Shown here piece after piece: positions 35,049-43,756 of a stretch of 64,000 nucleotides of DNA. The translations under genes were made by a program, and so were the position numbers. The DNA is from an uncultured Nitrospina sp. GTDB taxonomy: Bacteria; Nitrospinota; Nitrospinia; Nitrospinales; VA-1. Position 1 is the first letter of the stretch. The number at the start of each line of letters is the position of its first letter. Where the stretch lies: NCBI GenBank assembly GCA_937891765.1, contig CALAGQ010000125.1, positions 1 through 64,000 on the forward strand, given 5' to 3'. The notes beneath the pieces were generated by a model. That model saw only the letters and a program-made list of their open reading frames with translations, was not told the origin of the DNA and searched no databases.

Positions 35049-37268
35049 GTGTTGAAATTTTTCAAGGGACTCGCAGTTTTTTTTCTGGCCTTCACAGGGG
35101 TCTGTTCCGTTTTCGCTCAGGAAAAGGATTGGACTTTCTGGCAGGAGCGTTTTCTGCAGTCGCCCTCTTCCCAATCATCAAGCAATAGCTCTGCATCCAA
35201 AGCTGTACCGCATATTAAAGAGGTTCGTGTCACCGCGACATTGCCGGACTACCCCGGGGTCAAGGTTTCCGGATACCGGAACCGCGAGGTGGAGCGGTGT
35301 ATTACCTGCCACGATGGCATTGCCAGTCCTTCTCATCCGCCTGAATTCGGCTGTTCCGTCTGTCACGGCGGCGAACCTGAATCGGTGGATAAGGATCAGG
35401 CACATGCGACCCTGATTTATGATCCCAAAGCTGGAACCGGGAAACGTAATCCTTCCAGCCTGAGTGTGGTGGAACAATCCTGCGGGCAGTTGTATTGCCA
35501 TGCGGGTCACACAGATGAAGATAGAAATCATGTCACCCGTGTTAAAAAATCCATGATGAACACGATGGCGGGTGTGATCTCTGGCTTGAGATACCAATGG
35601 GCCGGACAAAGTCGGAAAACAGCACGCTATGGCACGCTCTCCATTGCCGATACAGATGGATCCGTTCCTACAGACCACGGCGCTTTGAAAGAACTGGAAC
35701 GACTACCCTTCTTTTCCTCCGCAACGATTCCCCAGTCTGTTTTGGAAACGGAGGTGTCGGTTCCTGTATCCCGGCACCCGGCGGATCACCTGCTACGAAA
35801 AACATGTTTTCAATGTCATCTCGATTCACCGCCGGCCAAAGGCCAATACCGTTCGCAGGGTTGTGCTACCTGTCATTTTGAATATTCTTCCACCGGACTC
35901 TATGAAGGCAACGACCCGACGATCTCGCGTACCGAACCGGGCCACGCTAGGTTCCATAAAATCCGCGCCATTCCCGCACGCACCACTTGCGTGCAGTGCC
36001 ACCGGGCGTTTGACTTGCAAACTCTGGGCAACGAAACCCATCCGGTCGAACCGATCAAACCAAGTATCCTTAAAGAGATCAAATCTGAGACACTAGAAGA
36101 CGCAATGGTCGAAGTACCTGACGAACTGGTTGAAGAGTTTTCCTTCTTTACCGGAAAAGGCCAAGCCCTGAAAGATGTGCACACGGCCCGAGGAATGGAC
36201 TGCACCGATTGCCACACACAACTTGATATCATGGGAGATGGAAATCTTTATTCCAAACAACATGAAGCGGTAGAGATTCGCTGTGAGACCTGTCATGGGG
36301 ACAGCCTAGCCTACCCTTCCATTTCACAGATCACCGAGCCCGACGATGCGGCGATTCGAGTCAGCAAACATTATAAAGGCGGTGCGAACAAGGTGGAGGA
36401 CTGGATGGCGGTCTCGTCGCGTAACCGAAAGATGACCAATGTAAAAGTTCAGAATGGACGCATGGTCGCCATCGGTAAGCAGAGCGGCAAGGTTCATGAA
36501 ATTCCACTGGTGAAAGATTTTCTCGCTGCCCACTCCATTCCCCAACACCAGTCGCGCCTGGAATGTTCGGCTTGCCACGCACGCTGGGTGGTGCGTTGCC
36601 CGGGATGCCATCAGACCATCGGTCAGGATCAAGCGCCCGTATCCCATTCTCTGGATATTGGAGAACCCGCGTTGATGATCGGTCCTCGGGGCAAGGTGGC
36701 CCCCATGCTGACCCAGCCGGAAAGGCATTTGACCGTTCTTGATGAGAGGAAAAATTTGATTCCAGTTCTAGGGCAAATGGGAGAAGAGCGAGGACGTTAT
36801 CGGCAATGGGCTTTCACCAATCCGCATGGCACCTCCGGCTCGAATCTGGCTTATGCGCTGAATCCGCATTCCATACAAAAGCAAACCCGCTCCTGCACCA
36901 GTTGCCATTTGTCTCCTGAAACTTTAGGATTAGGGGAAGGCGATCTCAAGATCGGAAAAGACTCCACAGGAAAAAATGATTTTGTCGATCCCCTGAACCG
37001 AACCGATAAAGTAATGAAGGCATCACAATTTGACCCGCAAGCCAAAGTGTCGATGCGGGGAGAACCCCTTGCAGGGACCCATCAGCCAAAAGCCCGGACC
37101 TTTAATCAGGAAGAAATAACCCGGATTTTAAGAGTTGGCAATTGCATACCCTGCCACGATCGGTATGATGATCCGGTTTATAAGGATATCAATCAAAGCT
37201 ATGCCTTTGCGCGTACAATGGACCACCGTCGATTACGGGAAAATATATTAAGGCAATCCCCCGAATGA
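35049..37268 (+). CDS. periplasmic multihaem cytochrome c (11 CXXCH plus one CX4CH)
   Basis: A 739-residue precursor with a signal peptide (LKFFKGLAVFFLAFTGVCSVFA) and no other membrane segment. Haem motifs in order: CITCH, CSVCH, CGQLYCH (CX4CH), CFQCH, CATCH, CVQCH, CTDCH, CETCH, CSACH, CPGCH, CTSCH, CIPCH, so up to 12 haems. Numerous extra His could be distal ligands. The segments around CFQCHLD, CTDCHTQLDIMGDG, LECSACHARW and RSCTSCH align with the next gene. No known multihaem enzyme signature (hydroxylamine oxidoreductase tyrosine, NrfA lysine site) was recognised. It probably moves electrons in the periplasm or outside. Uses a GTG start (35049). Confidence 0.92.
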   Translation: MLKFFKGLAVFFLAFTGVCSVFAQEKDWTFWQERFLQSPSSQSSSNSSASKAVPHIKEVRVTATLPDYPGVKVSGYRNREVERCITCHDGIASPSHPPEFGCSVCHGGEPESVDKDQAHATLIYDPKAGTGKRNPSSLSVVEQSCGQLYCHAGHTDEDRNHVTRVKKSMMNTMAGVISGLRYQWAGQSRKTARYGTLSIADTDGSVPTDHGALKELERLPFFSSATIPQSVLETEVSVPVSRHPADHLLRKTCFQCHLDSPPAKGQYRSQGCATCHFEYSSTGLYEGNDPTISRTEPGHARFHKIRAIPARTTCVQCHRAFDLQTLGNETHPVEPIKPSILKEIKSETLEDAMVEVPDELVEEFSFFTGKGQALKDVHTARGMDCTDCHTQLDIMGDGNLYSKQHEAVEIRCETCHGDSLAYPSISQITEPDDAAIRVSKHYKGGANKVEDWMAVSSRNRKMTNVKVQNGRMVAIGKQSGKVHEIPLVKDFLAAHSIPQHQSRLECSACHARWVVRCPGCHQTIGQDQAPVSHSLDIGEPALMIGPRGKVAPMLTQPERHLTVLDERKNLIPVLGQMGEERGRYRQWAFTNPHGTSGSNLAYALNPHSIQKQTRSCTSCHLSPETLGLGEGDLKIGKDSTGKNDFVDPLNRTDKVMKASQFDPQAKVSMRGEPLAGTHQPKARTFNQEEITRILRVGNCIPCHDRYDDPVYKDINQSYAFARTMDHRRLRENILRQSPE

Positions 37269-40063
37269 ACCGTTTCTTTAAAATTTCAGCCCTGCTGGTT
37301 TTAGCAGGAAGTTTTTGGTCCTTCCCCTTCCTGTCTTCAGGGCAGGATTTGGAAATCAAAAATCCGTTCAAGTTTTTAATCATTGATGAAGGTGAAAAGA
37401 CCCCTTCATCTCCCGAACCTGAAAATCCTGAACCTGAAAAAAAACCATCAGGACTGCTCGATTTTTTCATCCAATCTGACGGCAATGCTCAACCCGAAGC
37501 TGGAGGCATATTAGAATCAGAAGTTGGCAGCGGTGCCCAACCAAAAATTTTAGAATCGGAGGTTGGCAATGGCGTCACGCCTGCTATTGAATTCAAGAGC
37601 ATGGTTGAGATTCCTGAATCGGTTTCGAAAAAAGATTTTGACGCCGCCGATTTCAACGATCCTTTCTACCGGGTTCGCGGGTTTCAGGAAAGCTCAGAAA
37701 AGATTTTGCGACCAGGAACCACTATGGATGGAGTCCAGTTTCAGAGCTATGACGAGTCCGGAAAATTCGCTGAACGGTTTTACCGCGAATCAGGATTTTC
37801 CATAGATGCCGTTTTCGGCAAAGTTAAATATCTGGAGAAACGGGGCGGGTGTTACACCTGCCATCAGGGTGTCGAGGAAATCAGCTCCAACCACAAGATG
37901 GCCTGCGTTCGGTGCCATGGCGGAAACCGCCGAGCCCAGTCCCTGCCGGACGCCCATAAAGGATTGGTGGCGAATCCTTCCTCCGTGGAGAATGCGCCCA
38001 AGTTTTGCAGCAAATGTCATGAAAGCCATGTTAATAAAACCGGCCGCTCTGTGATGGCCACAGCCAAGCGCATGATCAACATCACCCGTTTTGGCTGGGG
38101 CGCGCAACCTGCCGATGAACTGCCCTATTCCCTCTACCCCGGAGAACAGGAGCAACCCTATCCTCCATCCGGAGACGGACACGCCGTGGACGGATTTCTC
38201 AAAACCAAATGTCTGAGATGCCACCTCGATGCCCCTGGCCCGCACCGGCCAGGGGATTACCGTGCAACCGGATGCTCGGCCTGCCATATGATCTACACCA
38301 ATGACGGCATTTCTTTATCGCATGACCGGGCCATTCAGGCGCTACAAAAAAAGGAAAAAACACAAAATCGGTTCGAACGAAAATTCGCCAGTAAATCCCT
38401 GAGCAATCGCCGGGGCTACCCTCTGCTGCATAAATTCACCACTGCCATACCCAGCGTCCAATGTGAACATTGTCATAATAATAATGGTGTCGGGGAAGAG
38501 TTTGAAGGCCTGTTTGCCAAACCTGACCGGCCTCGCTCCAGCCCGCAATCCATCAACGATGAGCAACCGGTTCTATATGGAAAGGAACATAAGTTCCTGG
38601 TTCCAGATATCCACCGTGAAAAGGGCATGCATTGCATCGACTGCCACATTGGCGATGAAATGAAACCGGAAGTGGAACCGGAAGGCCTGCGTTCGGCAGT
38701 TCAAATACGCTGCACCGATTGCCACGGAACCCACTCAAAACCACCCGAAGGATTGCTGTTGATTGAATCGGATACCAACACCAAAAAACTGTTAGATAAA
38801 GCTGACCTGAATCCCAACCTGAAAAGAAAAGTCCGCGCAGGAGATACGGTATTGGTGAATTCCAGCTTCTCTCCCATGACGCACATAAAACAGGAGAAGG
38901 ACGAATGGATTTTGATTTCAAAAGTAACGGGAAAGAAACACACCATTCCTATTCTGAAAAATATTGAGCCGCCCATCGCCCACCAGATTCAAAAACATAT
39001 GGATGAGGTGGAGTGTTCGGCCTGCCACGCCAGATGGTCGGCAGGAGAATGGGGAAAGCATCTCATTCGCGAAAACACGTTCGCACCGGAAAAGTGGAAG
39101 GACTGGAACCTGACCGACCCAGACCTACAGGAGCAACTCTCAACAAATGAATCGGGCCAGCCGGGAATGATCAACTGGCTCACTGCAAAATCCCGCCCCA
39201 ACAAAATAGAAGGAGACCGTTTGCGAGGATACTGGTGGTCCGTGTTCACCGAGACGGGATGGTCGGATATGATATTGGGGAAAAATGATCGCGGGAAATA
39301 TTCGATCCTGAAACCCCACTACCAGTATTTCATCACCGACCAAACCAGTCCGCTGGGTATTCCGACAAAACGTGCCGAACCACCATCCACTCTGGATGGA
39401 GGAGTGGGTCTGATCTGGACCAGCCATTCCCCGCATACGATTCGCAAGGCTGTTCGCAGCTGTGAGTCCTGCCATCAAAATGAATTGTCCGCCGGGTTGG
39501 GCGACCCTCTACGGCAGAACATTAAAAATGCAGCTTCGTTTTTTGATGAATTGCGCTTCAACAACCGGGTACTGCCGCGATTTCAACTCAAGCAAGGAGT
39601 GACGCCAAATGGGGAACCGCTGCAAATGGCTTTTCCCCGCGAGGAAATCCGTTTCCTCAATGCAGAAGAAATCTCCGCATTGCAGGAAACGACAGACCGT
39701 TACCGTTCGTTCCGCTTTCTGAACTTACGTGAATTGAGTTTCCCGCGTCTGCTTTCCCGGCAGGAATTTCCTTATGACGCCAAGCGCATTGCACAGGAAA
39801 ATAGTATGGGGCCGCCACCCTTAAAGGACGATCTTTATTATGATGTAGAAAAAAATCAGTTTGTGGAAGTCGCACCAGAAATTTCTCCTGCGCCGCAGGA
39901 AACTGTTACGCCAGAATCAGGAACCCTGGCTCCCCGAGTCCAGAAGCCCGGAACACCGGAACCCGCTCAGCAAAAGAAAATCATAGAATTTTTATACGAT
40001 CTTTTCCGGGATGAAACACTCGACAACGGAAGCGGTCAGCCGCCCCTTGAACCCGGACCATGA
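37265..40063 (+). CDS. periplasmic decahaem cytochrome c, paralogue of the preceding gene
   Basis: A 932-residue precursor; its ATG overlaps the previous stop (ATGA). Signal peptide (RFFKISALLVLAGSFWSFPFLSSG), a Pro/Glu-rich linker with a twofold ILESEVG repeat (about 70-105), then haem motifs CYTCH, CVRCH, CSKCH, CLRCH, CSACH, CEHCH, CIDCH, CTDCH, CSACH and CESCH: ten. The order and flanks match the preceding protein (CLRCHLDAPG, GMHCIDCH, VECSACHARW, SPHTIRKAVRSCESCH), but the partners of CPGCH and the last CIPCH are missing. It ends in a Pro-rich tail (about 860-932). Redox partner or subunit of its neighbour. Confidence 0.92.
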   Translation: MNRFFKISALLVLAGSFWSFPFLSSGQDLEIKNPFKFLIIDEGEKTPSSPEPENPEPEKKPSGLLDFFIQSDGNAQPEAGGILESEVGSGAQPKILESEVGNGVTPAIEFKSMVEIPESVSKKDFDAADFNDPFYRVRGFQESSEKILRPGTTMDGVQFQSYDESGKFAERFYRESGFSIDAVFGKVKYLEKRGGCYTCHQGVEEISSNHKMACVRCHGGNRRAQSLPDAHKGLVANPSSVENAPKFCSKCHESHVNKTGRSVMATAKRMINITRFGWGAQPADELPYSLYPGEQEQPYPPSGDGHAVDGFLKTKCLRCHLDAPGPHRPGDYRATGCSACHMIYTNDGISLSHDRAIQALQKKEKTQNRFERKFASKSLSNRRGYPLLHKFTTAIPSVQCEHCHNNNGVGEEFEGLFAKPDRPRSSPQSINDEQPVLYGKEHKFLVPDIHREKGMHCIDCHIGDEMKPEVEPEGLRSAVQIRCTDCHGTHSKPPEGLLLIESDTNTKKLLDKADLNPNLKRKVRAGDTVLVNSSFSPMTHIKQEKDEWILISKVTGKKHTIPILKNIEPPIAHQIQKHMDEVECSACHARWSAGEWGKHLIRENTFAPEKWKDWNLTDPDLQEQLSTNESGQPGMINWLTAKSRPNKIEGDRLRGYWWSVFTETGWSDMILGKNDRGKYSILKPHYQYFITDQTSPLGIPTKRAEPPSTLDGGVGLIWTSHSPHTIRKAVRSCESCHQNELSAGLGDPLRQNIKNAASFFDELRFNNRVLPRFQLKQGVTPNGEPLQMAFPREEIRFLNAEEISALQETTDRYRSFRFLNLRELSFPRLLSRQEFPYDAKRIAQENSMGPPPLKDDLYYDVEKNQFVEVAPEISPAPQETVTPESGTLAPRVQKPGTPEPAQQKKIIEFLYDLFRDETLDNGSGQPPLEPGP

Positions 40064-40713
40064 AAAACCTCGCAATTTTTATTTTTAGCGGATTCTTCTT
40101 TCTCCCTTCAACGCTTGCTAATGCAGGTGTGTTGAAGGATAAAAACTGTGGTTCCTGCCACCGGCTAAACGCAACAGAAAAAAGTTTTACCGGGCCAGAC
40201 CTACATTATGCCGGTAGCAAATTCCAGCCGGAATGGTTGAGCGCATTTTTGAAACGCGGCGAAGTCATCCGACCTGCCGGGTTCATCACCGACCCCGGAT
40301 TTTTAAAAGGGCCCTCCGAAAACAGACCGCCACATCCCTCCTTCCCTGAAGAAGAGGCCCATGCCCTGACGGAAGAACTTATGAGTTTGAAAATTCCCAG
40401 GCAAACGTCGGTCACTTCCGAGCCTCTGTCAAAGGGACAGCGAGCCAAAATTAAATACCAGTTTGAGCGGACATTCAGTTGCATCTCCTGTCACCAAAGT
40501 TTGAATCTGGCAGGGAAAGTCCGTGGCGGCATATCCGGTCCTTCACTGGTCAATGCAGGAAACCGGCTGCAGGCCGACTGGGTCGCCGACTGGCTGAACA
40601 CACCGGAAACTTACACATCAAAGGGACGTATGCCGCGCTATAAAATGGACCCCGCCACCCTGATCCAGTTCGCCCGGTTCGTCATGATGCTGAAAAAAGA
40701 AAATATAAAATAA
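40060..40713 (+). CDS. dihaem cytochrome c
   Basis: A 217-residue precursor overlapping the previous gene by four bases. Signal peptide (NLAIFIFSGFFFLPSTLANA), then two class I cytochrome domains: CGSCHRL (about 27-31) with FTGPDLHYAGSKFQPEWLSAFLKRG, and CISCHQS (about 140-144) with ISGPSLVNAGNRLQADWVADWLNTPE and GRMPRYKM, whose Met is the likely sixth ligand. The internal repeat shows a domain duplication. As a small soluble carrier it would pass electrons between the large cytochromes and a membrane complex. Confidence 0.9.
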   Translation: MKNLAIFIFSGFFFLPSTLANAGVLKDKNCGSCHRLNATEKSFTGPDLHYAGSKFQPEWLSAFLKRGEVIRPAGFITDPGFLKGPSENRPPHPSFPEEEAHALTEELMSLKIPRQTSVTSEPLSKGQRAKIKYQFERTFSCISCHQSLNLAGKVRGGISGPSLVNAGNRLQADWVADWLNTPETYTSKGRMPRYKMDPATLIQFARFVMMLKKENIK

Positions 40714-40717
40714 GTCC

Positions 40718-41173
40718 ATGACAATAAATCGAAAAAATTTACTCACTGGAATAATGCTCCTGACAATTCTGGTCACCGGCTGCGGGGAAAATGAGCAGGC
40801 CCGCCCTGCCATCAAACCTCCCACACAGCAGGAGGTCAAGCAAGCGAGCCCGCTGGTTCCACAACAAAAACTGGCGCAGGTCACGGAAAATACCCGGCAG
40901 ACTTATCAATGGTATTGCGCCCAATGCCATGGCATGAAAGGCAAGGGAGACGGCATCAATGCTAAATTCCTCACCGTCCCACCGCGCAACCATACCAAGG
41001 CCGAATATCTCGAGACCCGGACCGATGAACAACTTTTTGAGGCCATCAAGTTCGGCGGACTTTCAGTAGGCCGGGCTCCCTGCATGCCGGCCTGGGGCCA
41101 CACTCTAAATGAGGATGCCATAGCCTCTCTGGTGCAATACATCCGCGAGCTGTGCCAGTGCGAAGCCCTCTAG
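40718..41173 (+). CDS. monohaem cytochrome c lipoprotein
   Basis: A 151-residue lipoprotein precursor with lipobox LVTGC (Cys22), a Pro/Gln-rich tether (about 25-60) and one class I cytochrome domain: YCAQCHGMKGKGDGINAK (haem at 67-71), the mid-domain PPRNHTKAEYLETRTDEQLFEAIKFGG and the Met-ligand region CMPAWGHTLNEDAIASLVQYIREL. It is the last gene of the cytochrome operon (gap of four bases). Anchored to a membrane by its lipid, it may dock the soluble members. Confidence 0.92.
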   Translation: MTINRKNLLTGIMLLTILVTGCGENEQARPAIKPPTQQEVKQASPLVPQQKLAQVTENTRQTYQWYCAQCHGMKGKGDGINAKFLTVPPRNHTKAEYLETRTDEQLFEAIKFGGLSVGRAPCMPAWGHTLNEDAIASLVQYIRELCQCEAL

Positions 41174-41195
41174 CGAGGGTGGCGCCCACTCACCG

Positions 41196-41225
41196 CCGGG
41201 CAACGCCCGGTAGTAATTAGCAATG
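41196..41225 (+). repeat. hairpin repeat, family C
   Basis: CCGGGC-AAC-GCCCGG plus 15 flanking bases, identical over 30 bases to 18637-18666, some 23 bases past the end of the cytochrome operon. The rest of the gap to 41397 holds TTGAGCCGAG and CCCCTGCGGCGAGCAG mosaic words. Confidence 0.85.
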
Positions 41226-41397
41226 ACTCGTTGAGCCGAGAAAACGATTGCCTGCAAGATGAAGAATTGCTATCTGCCCCTGCGGCGAGCAGTCATTGCC
41301 AATTCCCTCACACGGAAGTGGGTGCTATAATCATTTTTTGAAGTCAAAGGAAGCCCCTCCTTACCCGCGCAACTTATAAAAAAAGTGAGTCACCGTT

Positions 41398-42693
41398 ATG
41401 ATTGAAGTGAAACCGTTCCACGGCCTGCTGTACAACACCAAGATCACAGGGCCCCTCATAGAGGTCACTGCCCCCCCTTATGATGTGATTTCTCCCGCTC
41501 TTCAGGAGTCTCTCTACCAGAAAAACCCGCATAATGTTGTGCGACTGATTTTGGGCAAGGAGTTTTCCACCGATTCGGAAATGGACAACCGCTACAGCCG
41601 TTCTGCCGAAACGTTCCGGCAATGGCTGGAAGAAGAGGTTCTTATTCGCGATTCGAAACCGGGATTTTATTTATACAGTCAGGAGTATGAGTTTGAGGGA
41701 GAAAAGTTCTGCCGCACCGGTTTTTTCGCCCGGGTCAAAACAGAAGCATTCAGCGAAGGCAACATCCTTCCGCATGAGTTCACGCTTTCCAAGGCCAAGA
41801 CCGACCGCACCCGTTTGCTCAATGCCTGCCACGCTAATTTCAGTCCCATTTTCGGACTGTATTCCGACCCGGATGGAAGTATCGATGCCATCGTCAAGGA
41901 CGAGGGCACCCTAGAACCTTTGTCGGTGATTGATGACGGCAGTGTTGTCCACCGCATCTGGCGTTTGAACAATTCCGCCCTCTGCCAGAAAATCTCGAGC
42001 CAACTTGGTAACAAAAAAATATATATCGCCGATGGGCACCACCGTTATGAAACCGCGCTGGCTTTCGCGGAAGCCAATCAAGGCAAGGTAGAAGATTGCG
42101 CCCACGTCATGATGTTTTTGACCAATATGGATTCAGATTCCATGTCGATCTTTCCCATTCATCGAGTGGTGAAAAGTCCAGAACCGTTTGACCGCGAAGA
42201 GTTTCTTAAAAAAGCTGGGGAATATTTTGACATCAGTCCCTGGTCCGGCCCGCTAAATGGGGCGGAAGTAAAATCCCAATTGAAAGAACTGGGCGATACG
42301 CAAATCACTTTCTGCGCTTATATGGGGAAAGAACACACCTTCATTTTAAAAGTTAAGGATCCAAAAAACGTTGTGCCTCTTTTGGACGATAGCGAACCTG
42401 AGGACATGCAGGTTTTAGATGTTGCACAACTGCACGCCCTTCTTTTTCGGCATATCCTCAAGATCGATACCCGAGAAAAGTCCGGCCAACAATATGTTTC
42501 CTACAAGGTGAATTCTGAGGAAGCGATGGCAATGGTGGATGGTGGCGAATATGATGTAGCGTTTTTCATGAACCCCACCCTCATAGAGCATGTGCGCCGG
42601 TTAGCAGAAAAAGGAGTACGTCTGCCGCAGAAAGCCACCTTTTTCTATCCCAAGCTTTTGTCGGGATTGGTCATCAACAAGTTCGGCTTATGA
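41398..42693 (+). CDS. DUF1015 family protein
   Basis: A 431-residue cytoplasmic protein with the DUF1015 landmarks: the N-terminal VKPFHGLLYN and VTAPPYDVISPALQESLYQKNPHNVVRLIL, then GILPHEFTLSKAKTDR-type segment, and the family-defining KIYIADGHHRYETALAF (about 205-221) with neighbouring histidines. A ParB/Srx-like fold has been suggested for parts of the family; its reaction is unknown. It overlaps engB by four bases (ATGA), so the two are coupled. Confidence 0.9.
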   Translation: MIEVKPFHGLLYNTKITGPLIEVTAPPYDVISPALQESLYQKNPHNVVRLILGKEFSTDSEMDNRYSRSAETFRQWLEEEVLIRDSKPGFYLYSQEYEFEGEKFCRTGFFARVKTEAFSEGNILPHEFTLSKAKTDRTRLLNACHANFSPIFGLYSDPDGSIDAIVKDEGTLEPLSVIDDGSVVHRIWRLNNSALCQKISSQLGNKKIYIADGHHRYETALAFAEANQGKVEDCAHVMMFLTNMDSDSMSIFPIHRVVKSPEPFDREEFLKKAGEYFDISPWSGPLNGAEVKSQLKELGDTQITFCAYMGKEHTFILKVKDPKNVVPLLDDSEPEDMQVLDVAQLHALLFRHILKIDTREKSGQQYVSYKVNSEEAMAMVDGGEYDVAFFMNPTLIEHVRRLAEKGVRLPQKATFFYPKLLSGLVINKFGL

Positions 42694-43313
42694 AAATCGT
42701 ATCCACGGAGTTTATCGTCGGGGCCGTTTCGGCCAAGCAATACCCGAAAGAACCGCTTCCTGAATTCGCCTTTGTCGGCCGGTCCAATGTGGGCAAGTCT
42801 TCTCTCATTAAGTCCTTGCTCAACCGGAAAAAACTGGTGCGCATCAGTTCTTCTCCCGGCAAGACTCGTGAAATTAATTTTTTCAATATTAATGAAACGC
42901 TGATGTTTGCCGACCTTCCGGGTTACGGATTCGCCAGAGTCCCCCCGGCCCTGCAAAAAAAATGGAAAACGATGATCGAGGAATATCTGACCCAGCGTGA
43001 ACCTCTTATCGCTATCATTTTCATCGTTGATATCCGACGCAAACCGACGGAGTTGGATTTGACCCTGAAAGAATGGCTGGAGGAACTGGATCGGGACTAT
43101 ATTCTGGTGATCACCAAGGCCGACAAACTTTCGGCCTCGGAGCGTAGCAAGCAGGTCAAACAAATTAAAGCCGCATTCATGGGCAAAAATGCCTTGGACT
43201 TCGCGGTCTATTCCAGCACAAAACATACCGGGAGAAAAGAACTCTGGGCTCAACTGCAAAAGCTGACCCGTGGGGACAAAAAAACCCTCTTTCCTGAAAA
43301 GGAAAGAGGGTAA
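42690..43313 (+). CDS. engB: ribosome-biogenesis GTPase EngB (YihA/YsxC)
   Basis: A 207-residue GTPase needed for large-subunit assembly and cell division. G1 is FVGRSNVGKSSLIKSLL, G2 SSPGKTREINFFN, G3 DLPGYGFARVP, G4 TKADKL and G5 YSSTKHTG. Standard length. Its last ten codons form a 10-bp hairpin that also serves as a terminator for the facing ferredoxin gene. Confidence 0.96.
   Translation: MKIVSTEFIVGAVSAKQYPKEPLPEFAFVGRSNVGKSSLIKSLLNRKKLVRISSSPGKTREINFFNINETLMFADLPGYGFARVPPALQKKWKTMIEEYLTQREPLIAIIFIVDIRRKPTELDLTLKEWLEELDRDYILVITKADKLSASERSKQVKQIKAAFMGKNALDFAVYSSTKHTGRKELWAQLQKLTRGDKKTLFPEKERG
43278..43310 (-). terminator. terminator of the ferredoxin gene, inside the engB coding end
   Basis: Perfect 10-bp stem CCCTCTTTCC/GGAAAGAGGG (43285-43294 with 43301-43310) with loop TGAAAA. 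On the minus strand it is followed by seven Ts. It lies wholly within the final codons of engB. Confidence 0.85.
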
Positions 43314-43352
43314 ATAGTTTCCGCTAATGGCACGGTTATCTGCGGCTAGTAT

Positions 43353-43679
43353 TTAGCCCCAAAGTTCGTCTGGAACTTCCAGGCGGTCGACCTTTTTGCC
43401 CTGGGCAATATGTTGGTCGAGAATTTCATCGATATCTTCCGGCTGGACCTTCTGGTACCAAACACCATCTGGATAAACGACGACGACAGGGCCAACTCCG
43501 CACGGGCCGAGGCAGCCGGTATTCGCGACCATGCATTTGCCAAACAACCCTTTTTGCTCCACTCCCATAGAAATCTTCTCAAAAATGGCGTTGGAACCGT
43601 TTTCTCCACAGGAACCTCTGGGATGCCCCGGTGGTCGGCTGTTGGTGCACACTAAAATATGATAACTTGGTTTCGGCAT
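43353..43679 (-). CDS. thioredoxin-like [2Fe-2S] ferredoxin
   Basis: A 108-residue protein with four cysteines placed as in NuoE/Shethna-type thioredoxin-fold ferredoxins: HILVCTNSRPPGHPRGSCGENG (Cys pair) and ANTGCLGPCGVGPVVVVYPDGVWY (second pair). The ATG at 43679 follows GGAG by eight bases; the longer frame has no support. A small cytoplasmic electron carrier; partner unknown. Its terminator lies in the engB 3' end. Confidence 0.88.
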   Translation of the reverse strand: MPKPSYHILVCTNSRPPGHPRGSCGENGSNAIFEKISMGVEQKGLFGKCMVANTGCLGPCGVGPVVVVYPDGVWYQKVQPEDIDEILDQHIAQGKKVDRLEVPDELWG

Positions 43680-43756
43680 CAATAAATCTCCGTACAGGTT
43701 TATTAAAATTCTGAATGCTACATTAGATGTTTGACAAAGGAAATAGTTTTTTTTAA

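Noticed and set aside
35049-40063. Reading the large cytochromes as hydroxylamine oxidoreductase or NrfA
   Set aside because: Haem number and order differ and the diagnostic catalytic residues were not found.
42645-43259. 204-codon minus-strand frame opposite engB
   Set aside because: Shadow of a conserved gene with no independent ribosome site.
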